NCBI RefSeq assembly: GCF_004102725.1
Contig: NZ_LHQS01000002.1
Location: forward strand, 921,984 to 985,983
DNA length: 64,000 nucleotides
Direction of reading: 5' to 3'
Origin: Methanoculleus taiwanensis
Lineage (GTDB): Archaea > Halobacteriota > Methanomicrobia > Methanomicrobiales > Methanoculleaceae
Part shown: positions 9,252 to 16,631 of the stretch, one piece after another
Position numbering within the stretch: the stretch's first letter is position 1
Layout: the number at the start of each line of letters is the position of its first letter
Position numbers and translations under genes: made by a program
The notes under the pieces: model-generated
What the model was told of the DNA's origin: nothing
Database searches by the model: none
Seen by the model: only the letters and a program-made list of their open reading frames with translations

Positions 9252-9587
9252 GTGATGGACGATACGGATCTCATGGAGATCGCCGTGCACCGGTTCTGGG
9301 GGCTGAACGAGGAGAGTTACGGCGTCCTGCAGCGTCTCGATAAACATGAAACCGCCGAAATGTACGGCACAGTACAGGTGCACCTCCGGCGGCGCGGCTA
9401 TGACGCCCCCGTGGGACGCCGCTATCCAGACCCGGAGCCTGCTGACCTCCCGGCGACCGAATCGCTGCATGATACGCTCAACCGGACGTTGCCGTACCGG
9501 CACGATCCTATAACGGCACGCTTCCAGGGCGGCAAGACCGCCCTGATCCCGGCGCACGGAAGCAGTCCCCGTGCAGTGATCCAATAG
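9252..9587 (+). pseudogene. gpmA: Remnant of 2,3-bisphosphoglycerate-dependent phosphoglycerate mutase
   Basis: An open frame of 111 codons that matches the middle of dPGM (GpmA): LNEESYGVLQRLDKHETAEMYG, then QVHLRRRGYD, PATESLHDT and ALIPAHGSSPRA line up with the conserved LNERHYGALQGLNKAE, RRSYD, LTESL and IAAHGNSLRAL blocks. The N-terminal third, with the phosphorylated His of the RHG motif, and the C-terminal 50-60 residues are missing, so it cannot be active. It sits between pfkA and gap, where a working gene would complete lower glycolysis. Methanogens normally use cofactor-independent mutase, which again points to a bacterial origin for the cluster. Confidence 0.75.
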
Positions 9588-9781
9588 ACCTCGACAACAA
9601 TCCGGGCTGCCGAGGCAGTGGTAAAGCAGGCTTGGTTGGAACGGGGCTTTCTCACACGAAACGAGCGGGTAGAACTGCGTCTGTCAGTAGCATCCGCCAC
9701 GACCGATTCCGGCATCTGCGGATTGGGGCAAAGGTTATACACTCGGGTGGCATAGGCACCCGTCCGCGAGGGGGGACTGCC

Positions 9782-10795
9782 ATGAAAAAAGTTGCAATAA
9801 ATGGATTCGGGCGTATCGGGCGGATGATTCTCTCTAATTACCTGATCGACCCACCGGGCAACATCGAGATAGTTGCGGTCAACGATCCGAAACCGCCGGA
9901 GGTGCTCGCCTACCTGGTGAAGTACGACTCGGTGCACGGGAAAGCGCCCTTCCCGGTCGAGGCGGGGCAGGACCGCCTCCGGTTCGGGTCGCGGGAGGTG
10001 GCCGTGCTCGGCGAGCGGAACCCTGCCGCCCTGCCGTGGAACGATCTCGGCGTCGATCTGGTGCTCGAATGCACCGGGCGGTTCACCGACAGGAACGATG
10101 CTGCAAAGCATCTCGAGGCCGGGGCGTCCCGGGTCATCATCAGCGCACCGTCGCACAATCCCGATCTGACGGTCGTGCTGGGTGTCAACGAATCGGCCTA
10201 CGATCCGGCCGGGCATACCGTCGTCTCGAACGCATCCTGCACGACCAACGCTCTGGCGCCGGCAGCGAAGGTGCTCAACGATGCCTTCGGCGTCGACCAC
10301 CTGATGGCGACGGCGATTCATGCCTATACCGCCACCCAGGCGCTGGTCGATAAGGCCGCGAAGAAAGTGCGCCGCGGACGTGCTGCGGCGGTCTCGCTGA
10401 TTCCGACGACGACCGGCGCCGCCGTCGCCACCACGCACGTCCTGCCGGAACTCGCCGGCAGGATGGATGCGATCGCGGTGCGGGCACCCATCCCGGACGG
10501 ATCGATCATCGATATCGTTGCAGAGCTGCAGCGGAAGGTGACGGCGGATGAGGTGAATGCGGCCATGAAAACGGCTGCCGAGGGGCACATGCAGGGAATC
10601 CTTGCGTATACGGAGGAATACCTGGTTTCGGCGGACATCATCAACGACCCTCATTCCGGCGTGGTCGACGGACGATCCACGAGCGTCGTCGACGGGCGGA
10701 TGGCCCGGGTCATGGTCTGGTACGACAATGAGTTCGGGTATGCCCGGCGCATGGTCGACCTCGCTTCGTACATGGCGTCCCGGGAGGAGGGATGA
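9782..10795 (+). CDS. gap: Glyceraldehyde-3-phosphate dehydrogenase, class I bacterial type
   Basis: Oxidative phosphorylation of glyceraldehyde-3-phosphate to 1,3-bisphosphoglycerate with NAD. From ATG 9782 (337 aa) it starts KKVAINGFGRIGR; the frame is open upstream to 9632, but a Shine-Dalgarno (GAGGGGGAC) lies just before 9782. Catalytic Cys153 in SNASCTTNALAP and His180 in AIHAYTATQ are present. Asp35 (VAVNDP) at the end of the second strand favours NAD over NADP. C-terminal WYDNEFGYARRMV is canonical. Archaea usually have the unrelated class II enzyme, so this gene is probably of bacterial origin. It is followed closely by the hydroxyacid dehydrogenase and ppsA genes, likely one operon. 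Confidence 0.95.
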   Translation: MKKVAINGFGRIGRMILSNYLIDPPGNIEIVAVNDPKPPEVLAYLVKYDSVHGKAPFPVEAGQDRLRFGSREVAVLGERNPAALPWNDLGVDLVLECTGRFTDRNDAAKHLEAGASRVIISAPSHNPDLTVVLGVNESAYDPAGHTVVSNASCTTNALAPAAKVLNDAFGVDHLMATAIHAYTATQALVDKAAKKVRRGRAAAVSLIPTTTGAAVATTHVLPELAGRMDAIAVRAPIPDGSIIDIVAELQRKVTADEVNAAMKTAAEGHMQGILAYTEEYLVSADIINDPHSGVVDGRSTSVVDGRMARVMVWYDNEFGYARRMVDLASYMASREEG

Positions 10796-10838
10796 TGCCA
10801 AAGCCACACGATCGGACTGCCCATATGGGGGAATCATC

Positions 10839-11894
10839 ATGACAAAACTGGTTTTTTTCGATCTGGATGAGCAGGAGCAGGCTGTAATCCGTGATGCGTT
10901 CGCGGGAGAGAGCGGCTACGATGTTGCCGTGCACGGCGAACCGCTTACAATCCAGAGTGCACCGCTTGCCCGGGATGCAGACGGGGTAGGGGTATTCGTT
11001 CAATCACATGTCACGCGTGAGATCCTGGACACATTGCCGAATCTTCGGATGATCGCCGCTATGTCCACCGGCTTTGACAATATCGATCTGGAAGCCTGCA
11101 GGAAGCGCAACATCGCCGTCTGCAATGTGCCGTCGTATGGCGACAACACCGTGGCGGAGTATGCGTTCGGGCTTATGCTGGCGCTCACCCGGAAGCTTCG
11201 GCCGACGTTCCGGCGGGTCGAGCAGGGCGAGTTCAGCCGCGAGGGTCTGCGGGGATCGGACCTGAAGGGAAAGACCCTCGGGCTGATCGGCACCGGCCAT
11301 ATTGGGTCGCACCTTGCACGCCTTGCATGGGCGGCCGGCATGACGGTGATCGCCTACGACCCGCATCCGAAACCTGATCTCGCCGAGCAGTACGGGGTGA
11401 CCTACCTGAGCCTCGAGGAGGTCCTCGGGCAGTCGGACGTCATCAGCCTGCACGTCCCCTACACGAAATCCACGCACCACCTGATCAATGCCGAGCGGCT
11501 GGGGCTGCTTAAGCATACCGCACTGCTCATCAACACCTCCCGGGGAAGAGTGGTGGACACGGGGGCCGTCTCCGATGCCCTGCGGGACGGGCGCCTCGGC
11601 GGGGTCGCACTCGATACCTTTGAAGGGGAACAGGTCTGGATCGAAGAAGAATTCTTAAAAAGGGATGATGTCGCCGCGATCGTGCTGCGGGAGGCGATGG
11701 AGAGTTTCTCCATCCTGCACTCCGATCGCGCGATCCTCACCCCGCATAACGCCTACAACACGGCGGAGGCCCTGGAGCGGATACTGGCCACCAGTGCCGA
11801 CAATATCAGGGCGTTCTTTGCCGGCAACCCGCAGAACGTGGTTGCCGAGACATACCATAAGCCGGCGGCGCGAGCTGCACCGGCGGCACGGTAG
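10839..11894 (+). CDS. D-2-hydroxyacid dehydrogenase, D-lactate dehydrogenase-like
   Basis: NAD-dependent reduction of a 2-oxo acid to the D-2-hydroxy acid. 351 aa from ATG 10839; the frame is open further upstream but overlaps gap. NAD-binding GLIGTGHIGSHLA lies near residues 148-160. The catalytic trio is present: Arg in NTSRGRVVDT, Glu in ALDTFEGE and His in LTPHNAYNT. The insertion DTFEGEQVWIEEEF ahead of the final His is typical of the LdhA (D-lactate) branch rather than phosphoglycerate dehydrogenase. Placed between gap and ppsA, it could reoxidise NADH by making D-lactate from pyruvate; substrate choice is inferred from branch and context. Confidence 0.85.
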   Translation: MTKLVFFDLDEQEQAVIRDAFAGESGYDVAVHGEPLTIQSAPLARDADGVGVFVQSHVTREILDTLPNLRMIAAMSTGFDNIDLEACRKRNIAVCNVPSYGDNTVAEYAFGLMLALTRKLRPTFRRVEQGEFSREGLRGSDLKGKTLGLIGTGHIGSHLARLAWAAGMTVIAYDPHPKPDLAEQYGVTYLSLEEVLGQSDVISLHVPYTKSTHHLINAERLGLLKHTALLINTSRGRVVDTGAVSDALRDGRLGGVALDTFEGEQVWIEEEFLKRDDVAAIVLREAMESFSILHSDRAILTPHNAYNTAEALERILATSADNIRAFFAGNPQNVVAETYHKPAARAAPAAR

Positions 11895-11906
11895 GAGGAG
11901 ATGAAT

Positions 11907-14354
11907 ATGAAACAGAATGCGCAGTATATCCGCTGGTTCGAGGATATCAGAAACGAAGATGTTCCTCTGGTCGGCGGAAAGAACGCCTCGCTCGGAGAGA
12001 TGTACAGTGAACTGACCGCGAAAGGCGTGAAGATCCCGGACGGGTTCGCCATTACCGCCGACGGCTACTGGCACGTGCTGAAGTCCGGGGGAATCCTCGA
12101 CGAGATGAAGTCTGCCATGGAAGGGCTGGATCGGAACAATGTCACCGATCTCGCGACCCGGGGGAAACGTGCACGCGACCTCATCCTCGGGGCAGGCATT
12201 CCGGACGATCTCTGGGCCGAAGTGAAGGGCGCGTACGATATGCTCTGCGACGAGTACGGCGCGGAGACGGACGTTGCCGTCCGGAGCTCGGCCACGGCGG
12301 AGGACCTCCCCACGGCGTCGTTTGCCGGCCAGCAGGAGACCTACCTGAACATCCGCGGCTACCAGGCGCTGCGGGAAGCGGTCAGCAAATGTCTTGCCTC
12401 CCTCTTCACCGACCGGGCGATCGCCTACCGGGTGGACAACCGGTTCGACCAGTTCAAGGTCGCCCTCTCGGTCGGCGTCATGAAGATGGTCCGCTCGGAC
12501 TTATCTTCGAGCGGGGTCATCTTCACGCTCGACACCGATACCGGATTCCGGGACGTGGTGCTCGTCACCGGGTCGTACGGCCTTGGCGAGAACATCGTCC
12601 AGGGTGCCGTCAACCCTGACGAGTTCTATGTCTTCAAGCCGACCTTCCGGAAGGGATACCGGGCGCTCGTCCGGAAGAACCTCGGCGATAAAAAGATGAA
12701 GCTAATCTACGGCCGCGGCGGGGCCAAGGAGGTGACCCGGAACGTCGAGGTGCCGGAGGCCGATCGGAAGACGTTCTGTATCACGGACGACGACGTGCTG
12801 ACGCTCGCCGGATACGCGCTCACCATCGAGGATCACTACTCGGAGAAAGCCGGCAAGCTGGTGCCGATGGATATCGAGTGGGCGAAAGATGGCGAGACCG
12901 GAGAGCTCTTCATCGTCCAGGCCCGTCCCGAGACGGTGCAGTCGCAGAAGACCGGGGATATCCTCGAGACGTTCCGGATGGACGAACGGGGCGAAGTCCT
13001 GGTGACGGGAAAGAGCATCGGTGATGCGATCGCCGCGGGGAAGGCCCGCGTCATCACGGACGTCTCGAGGCTCTCGACCTTCAAACCGGGTGAGATCCTG
13101 ATCTCCGACACCACGACGCCGGACTGGGAACCGGTGATGAAGACGGCCGGGGCTATCGTCACGAACCGCGGGGGGAGAACCTCGCACGCCGCCATCGTCA
13201 GCCGCGAACTCGGCATTCCCGCCGTCGTCGGCACGGGAGATGCGACCGAGAAGATCCCGACCGGCACCGACGTGACGGTCAGCTGCGCCGAGGGCGAGGA
13301 GGGCTATGTCTACAGCGGGATCTTAAAGTTCCACGTCGAAAAGACCAGCCTGAAAGGCCTCAAGCGGCCGAGGACCGAGATGATGATGAACCTCGGGAAC
13401 CCGGACGAGGCGTTCGGGCTTGCGATGATCCCAAACGACGGCATAGGGCTTGCCAGGATGGAGTTTATCATCGCAAGCTCTATCAAAGTCCATCCGATGG
13501 CGCTCATTCACCAGGATAAGGTCGAGAATGCGGCTGTCCGGGAAGAGATCGACGATCTCACCTCCGGTTACGCCGATAAAGCGGACTATTTCGTCGAGAA
13601 ACTTGCAGAAGGCGCCGGCACTATTGCCGCGGCCTTCTACCCGAACCCCGTCGTCGTCCGGATGAGCGACTTCAAGACCAACGAGTACGCGAACCTGCTC
13701 GGGGGGGAGTACTTCGAGCCGGAGGAGGCCAACCCGATGCTCGGTTTCCGCGGCGCGGTCAGGTACTACGACGAGCGGTACCGGGAGGGCTTTGCGCTCG
13801 AGTGCCGGGCGATGAAACGCGTCCGGGACGAGATGGGGCTTGTGAACCTGATCATCATGATCCCCTTCTGCCGGCGGGTCGAGGAGGCAAAGCGGGTCAT
13901 CGAGGAACTCGGGAAGAACGGTCTTCGGCGCGGCGAGAACGGCCTTCAGGTCTACCAGATGTGCGAAATCCCGAACAACATCGTTTTGATCGACGAGTTC
14001 AGCGAGTTCTTCGACGGGTTTTCGATCGGGTCGAACGACCTAACCCAGCTGACGCTCGGCGTCGACCGCGACTCCGCGATCATCGTGCAGGAGTTCGACG
14101 AACGCGACCCGGGTGTCGAGAAGATGGTTGCCGTGGCCGTCGAGGGGTGCCGGCGGAACGGCCGGCACAGCGGGCTGTGCGGCCAGGCGCCGAGCGATTT
14201 TCCCGAGTTCGCCGACTTTCTGGTCGAGCAGGGCATCAACTCCATCTCGGTCAACCCGGACGCACTGCTGAAGATCACGCTCCGGGTGGTGGAGACGGAG
14301 GAGCGGATGAAAGCGGAAAAGGGGAGGGAGAGGGTTGCCCCGGTGCCCCGGTAA
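11907..14354 (+). CDS. ppsA: Phosphoenolpyruvate synthase
   Basis: Converts pyruvate, ATP and water to PEP, AMP and phosphate. About 815 aa with the full domain order: ATP-grasp domain (LVGGKNASLGEM, AVRSSATAEDLPTASFAGQ), phosphohistidine swivelling domain with catalytic His in GGRTSHAAIVSRELG, then the PEP/pyruvate barrel with EANPMLGFRG, SIGSNDLTQLTLGVDRDS and SGLCGQAPSD. An ATG at 11901 abuts the Shine-Dalgarno GGAGGAG; the ATG six bases later, at 11907, has better spacing. In a methanogen it normally feeds gluconeogenesis; here it closes the glycolysis-like cluster and could run carbon in either direction. After the stop a further 15 sense codons remain open in frame, probably by chance. 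Confidence 0.95.
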   Translation: MKQNAQYIRWFEDIRNEDVPLVGGKNASLGEMYSELTAKGVKIPDGFAITADGYWHVLKSGGILDEMKSAMEGLDRNNVTDLATRGKRARDLILGAGIPDDLWAEVKGAYDMLCDEYGAETDVAVRSSATAEDLPTASFAGQQETYLNIRGYQALREAVSKCLASLFTDRAIAYRVDNRFDQFKVALSVGVMKMVRSDLSSSGVIFTLDTDTGFRDVVLVTGSYGLGENIVQGAVNPDEFYVFKPTFRKGYRALVRKNLGDKKMKLIYGRGGAKEVTRNVEVPEADRKTFCITDDDVLTLAGYALTIEDHYSEKAGKLVPMDIEWAKDGETGELFIVQARPETVQSQKTGDILETFRMDERGEVLVTGKSIGDAIAAGKARVITDVSRLSTFKPGEILISDTTTPDWEPVMKTAGAIVTNRGGRTSHAAIVSRELGIPAVVGTGDATEKIPTGTDVTVSCAEGEEGYVYSGILKFHVEKTSLKGLKRPRTEMMMNLGNPDEAFGLAMIPNDGIGLARMEFIIASSIKVHPMALIHQDKVENAAVREEIDDLTSGYADKADYFVEKLAEGAGTIAAAFYPNPVVVRMSDFKTNEYANLLGGEYFEPEEANPMLGFRGAVRYYDERYREGFALECRAMKRVRDEMGLVNLIIMIPFCRRVEEAKRVIEELGKNGLRRGENGLQVYQMCEIPNNIVLIDEFSEFFDGFSIGSNDLTQLTLGVDRDSAIIVQEFDERDPGVEKMVAVAVEGCRRNGRHSGLCGQAPSDFPEFADFLVEQGINSISVNPDALLKITLRVVETEERMKAEKGRERVAPVPR

Positions 14355-14482
14355 CTGCCGAACGAGCTGATCGAGAAGAAGAAGCGGAAGGGCGAACTCT
14401 GATGCTCACCGCCTGCCCCGGGAGGGGCAATCTTCATCATCTCCTCACCCCCAGATACGATCAGGAGGCGAGCAGAATCCGT

Positions 14483-14803
14483 ATGACGGTCCGGGCGCAG
14501 CGTGGGGAGAAGAGCACGTTCGTCGCTCAGCTCGAAGAAGTGCTCCCGCTGCTCCGGGAGCGGTTCGGCGTAACGAAGATCGGCATCTTCGGGTCGACCG
14601 CCCGGGGCGACGACCGGCCGGAGAGCGACGTGGATGTGCTGGTCGAGCTGTCGCCGGACTGCCTCACGTTCCGGAACTTTTCAGCGCTCGCCGATTTCCT
14701 GGAGGACCTCTACGGGCGGAAGGTCGATCTGCTCACCGTCGGAGGGCTCGATCCTCTCATCCGGCAGGATGTGGAGAGCGAGGTGGTCTGGTGTGAAGCG
14801 TGA
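14483..14803 (+). CDS. mntA: MNT-domain nucleotidyltransferase antitoxin
   Basis: 106-aa minimal nucleotidyltransferase with GSTARGDDRPESDVDVLVE: Gly37-Ser38, and the metal-binding Asp49 and Asp51. In MNT-HEPN toxin-antitoxin systems this protein neutralises the HEPN RNase by adding AMP to it. Start ATG 14483 is preceded by GGAGGCG (spacing about 12). Its 3' end overlaps the HEPN gene by 11 nt, so the pair is translationally coupled. Confidence 0.87.
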   Translation: MTVRAQRGEKSTFVAQLEEVLPLLRERFGVTKIGIFGSTARGDDRPESDVDVLVELSPDCLTFRNFSALADFLEDLYGRKVDLLTVGGLDPLIRQDVESEVVWCEA

Positions 14804-15152
14804 CTCCGTGTACCTCGCCCACATCCTCGAGGAGATGGAGTTTATCGAGGCCTACTTCTCCGGCCGATCCTTCGAGGAGATCGTCCGGGATGAGGTGATG
14901 AAGCGATCGGTTCTCCGGAGCCTTGAGGTCATCGGGGAGGCGTCGAAGAACCTCTCCCCCGAGGTCAGGGCACGGTATCCCGACATTCCCTGGAACGGTA
15001 TGGCACGGATGCGGGACAGACTGATCCACGGGTACTTTAGCGTCAGGTGGGAACTCGTTCTGGATGTGGTGCAGAACGAGGTTCCGGCAGCCAAGCCGAA
15101 GATACAGGCAGTCTATTCGGCGTTGCTCTCGGAAGAGGGGCGCGATCGATGA
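14793..15152 (+). CDS. hepT: HEPN (DUF86) RNase toxin
   Basis: 119-aa helical HEPN protein. The RNase motif RX4H is present as RDRLIH (Arg74 to His79), followed by GY, which matches the RX4HXY form whose Tyr is AMPylated by MNT partners. The DUF86 signature EVIGEASKNLS and IPWNGMARMRDRLIHGYF is clear. Start GTG 14793 lies inside the end of mntA, and its stop overlaps the next start by ATGA, giving a three-gene operon. Confidence 0.87.
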   Translation: MKRDSVYLAHILEEMEFIEAYFSGRSFEEIVRDEVMKRSVLRSLEVIGEASKNLSPEVRARYPDIPWNGMARMRDRLIHGYFSVRWELVLDVVQNEVPAAKPKIQAVYSALLSEEGRDR

Positions 15153-15397
15153 CCTATTCGATCTGGATCGTCCCGAGCGACGAGGACGAGGGGTTCATCG
15201 CCGTCGCTTTGGAGCTTCCCGGCTGTTCCGCGTTCGGCGAGACCGAAGAGGAGGCGCTCGCTGAAGTGAAGGTGGCTGTCGACCTCTGGCTAAAGACCGC
15301 CTACGAAGAGGGGCGGGAGATCCCGGAGCCGGGCGGCCGGGAGATCCTCGCGGCCATCCTTGCCGGGAAGGGCGCCGCCCGCGAGCAGATGGTGTGA
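15149..15397 (+). CDS. hicB: HicB-like antitoxin
   Basis: 82-aa protein with the HicB partial RNase H-like fold: YSIWIVPSDEDEGFIAVALELPGCSAFGETEEEALAEV. It carries no DNA-binding domain and no adjacent HicA toxin. It is coupled to the HEPN gene by a 4-nt ATGA overlap, so it behaves as a third member of the MNT-HEPN operon. Its C-terminal block (GREIPEPGGREILAAILAG) recurs as a fragment near 16.4 kb. Confidence 0.8.
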   Translation: MTYSIWIVPSDEDEGFIAVALELPGCSAFGETEEEALAEVKVAVDLWLKTAYEEGREIPEPGGREILAAILAGKGAAREQMV

Positions 15398-15605
15398 TCC
15401 CGGTAACGATCTCCATTTTTCGCCTGCCCGATGAATCATGTCGGTAGACCTATGGCGAACGGCCGGGCAAGTCCGATGTTCCGGATGAAATGAAAACCGC
15501 GACCCGTAACCCCGGCCGACGTCAAAGCCTCCGAGAAGCAGTATCTGCTGGCACCGGGAGACGGAAGATCGGCAAACGAGTCCCAGCGGTTGTCGGATCC
15601 GTTTG

Positions 15606-15613
15606 TTATATAT
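15606..15613 (+). promoter_or_regulatory. TATA box of the wHTH/RelE-like pair
   Basis: TTATATAT centred about 27 nt before the ATG at 15637, the spacing of a leaderless archaeal transcript. Confidence 0.6.
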
Positions 15614-15636
15614 CTCCATACAACAACAGTGAGATC

Positions 15637-15909
15637 ATGTCTGCGAGCGCCGGGTCCGCCCATTCCCCCACCCTCGATACGATCAGAATGGTCGAAGATT
15701 TTATCCGGGAGCACAGCGGCGAATACCGCCGCCGGGCGCTATGGGAGCGCCTGCCGCGAAAGGTGATGTATCAGACGTTCAAGACGGTCATCGAATACCT
15801 CCTGGAGTCAAACAAGATCGCCATCGATGCACGGGGGAAGGTCTGCTGGATCTACAACCCGGATCTCGCCCGGTGGTACCTGGCCCGCGAGGACCTGCGG
15901 ATCAGATGA
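15637..15909 (+). CDS. Winged-helix-like protein, probable antitoxin of the RelE-like toxin
   Basis: 90 aa, predicted all-helix plus wing: DTIRMVEDFIREHSGEY, RRRALWERLPRKVMYQTFKTVIEYLLES, KIAIDARGKVCWIYNPD. This is the pattern of a small DNA-binding winged helix. It overlaps the downstream RelE-like gene by ATGA, which supports an antitoxin/autoregulator role. The frame is open upstream to 15490, but the TATA box at 15606 puts transcription start near 15637. No named family is claimed. Confidence 0.72.
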   Translation: MSASAGSAHSPTLDTIRMVEDFIREHSGEYRRRALWERLPRKVMYQTFKTVIEYLLESNKIAIDARGKVCWIYNPDLARWYLAREDLRIR

Positions 15910-16238
15910 AGGCCGCGATCTATTTTGCAGATGCAAAGGTAAAAGGAGCCTTTGAGGCTCTGAAGGCCTCGACCCGCACGGACGAACAGGAACTGGCCGC
16001 CCTCCTGGACAGAGCCCTCGATGCGATAGCAGCCAACGCTTTTTGCGGCACGCAGGTCCCGAAGAGGCAGATCCCGAAGGTCTACCTGCAGCGGCAGCCT
16101 CCGATACAGAACCTCTGGAAGTACAACCTCTCCCGGTCATGGAGACTGATGTATACCGTGGCCAGCGACGGCGACACGATCGCGGTCATCATCGAGTGGT
16201 TGGATCATACCGGCTACGATCGCCGCTTTGGGTACTGA
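15906..16238 (+). CDS. RelE/ParE-superfamily-like toxin
   Basis: 110 aa. The C-terminal half, NLWKYNLSRSWRLMYTVASDGDTIAVIIEWLDHTGYDRRFGY, has the beta-strand order and the basic/aromatic ending of archaeal RelE-like mRNA interferases. N-terminal helices (AKVKGAFEALKAS ... ALLDRALDAIAANAF) complete the fold. It is translationally coupled to the upstream winged-helix gene. Toxicity is by analogy. Confidence 0.72.
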   Translation: MKAAIYFADAKVKGAFEALKASTRTDEQELAALLDRALDAIAANAFCGTQVPKRQIPKVYLQRQPPIQNLWKYNLSRSWRLMYTVASDGDTIAVIIEWLDHTGYDRRFGY

Positions 16239-16631
16239 GTACAAACCTGCCGCGATGGTGCCGGCATCCATTCGCTCCCAGCCTACCCGTAGACAGTCAT
16301 CTGCCGGGACGCCCGGGCGTCGGCTACGACCGAAGCGGTGCCACCGGGCAAAAAGGGCGGGAGATCCCGGAGCCGAGCGGCCGGGAGCACCTCGCGGCCA
16401 TCCTCGCCGGGAGGGGCGCCGCCCGCGAGCAGATGGCCAACCGGCGCTTCACGAACTGGCCACCGTTCCCCGGAGCCGAATCGATCCGCATGCATCGCAG
16501 GAGCATCTTCGAGGCAAACCCACATTTTTGGCTCTCACGTCTTTACCGCCTGTCAATCTCCAAACACCATCCCCTGAACACGTGCCTATGAACCGGGGAC
16601 GCTCGCCTGCGGCCCCGGCGGCACACCCGCC
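16239..16631. other. Intergenic region after the toxin pair
   Basis: Apart from the hicB fragment, nothing recognisable is encoded here. Long overlapping frames are open only because of high GC. The region ends at the stop of the convergent H+-ATPase gene. Confidence 0.4.
16352..16435 (+). pseudogene. Fragment of a second hicB gene
   Basis: In one frame this reads GREIPEPSGREHLAAILAGR followed by GAAREQM, nearly identical to the C-terminal end of the intact HicB encoded at 15149-15397 (GREIPEPGGREILAAILAGK, GAAREQM). The rest of the gene is absent upstream. Confidence 0.7.

Noticed and set aside
9422-10840. 472-codon open frame antisense to gap
   Set aside because: Shadow of a clear GAPDH gene; no recognisable domain.
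14355-14402. In-frame 15-codon extension after the ppsA stop (KKKRKGEL ending)
   Set aside because: Looks like a possible readthrough or stub, but too short to separate from chance.
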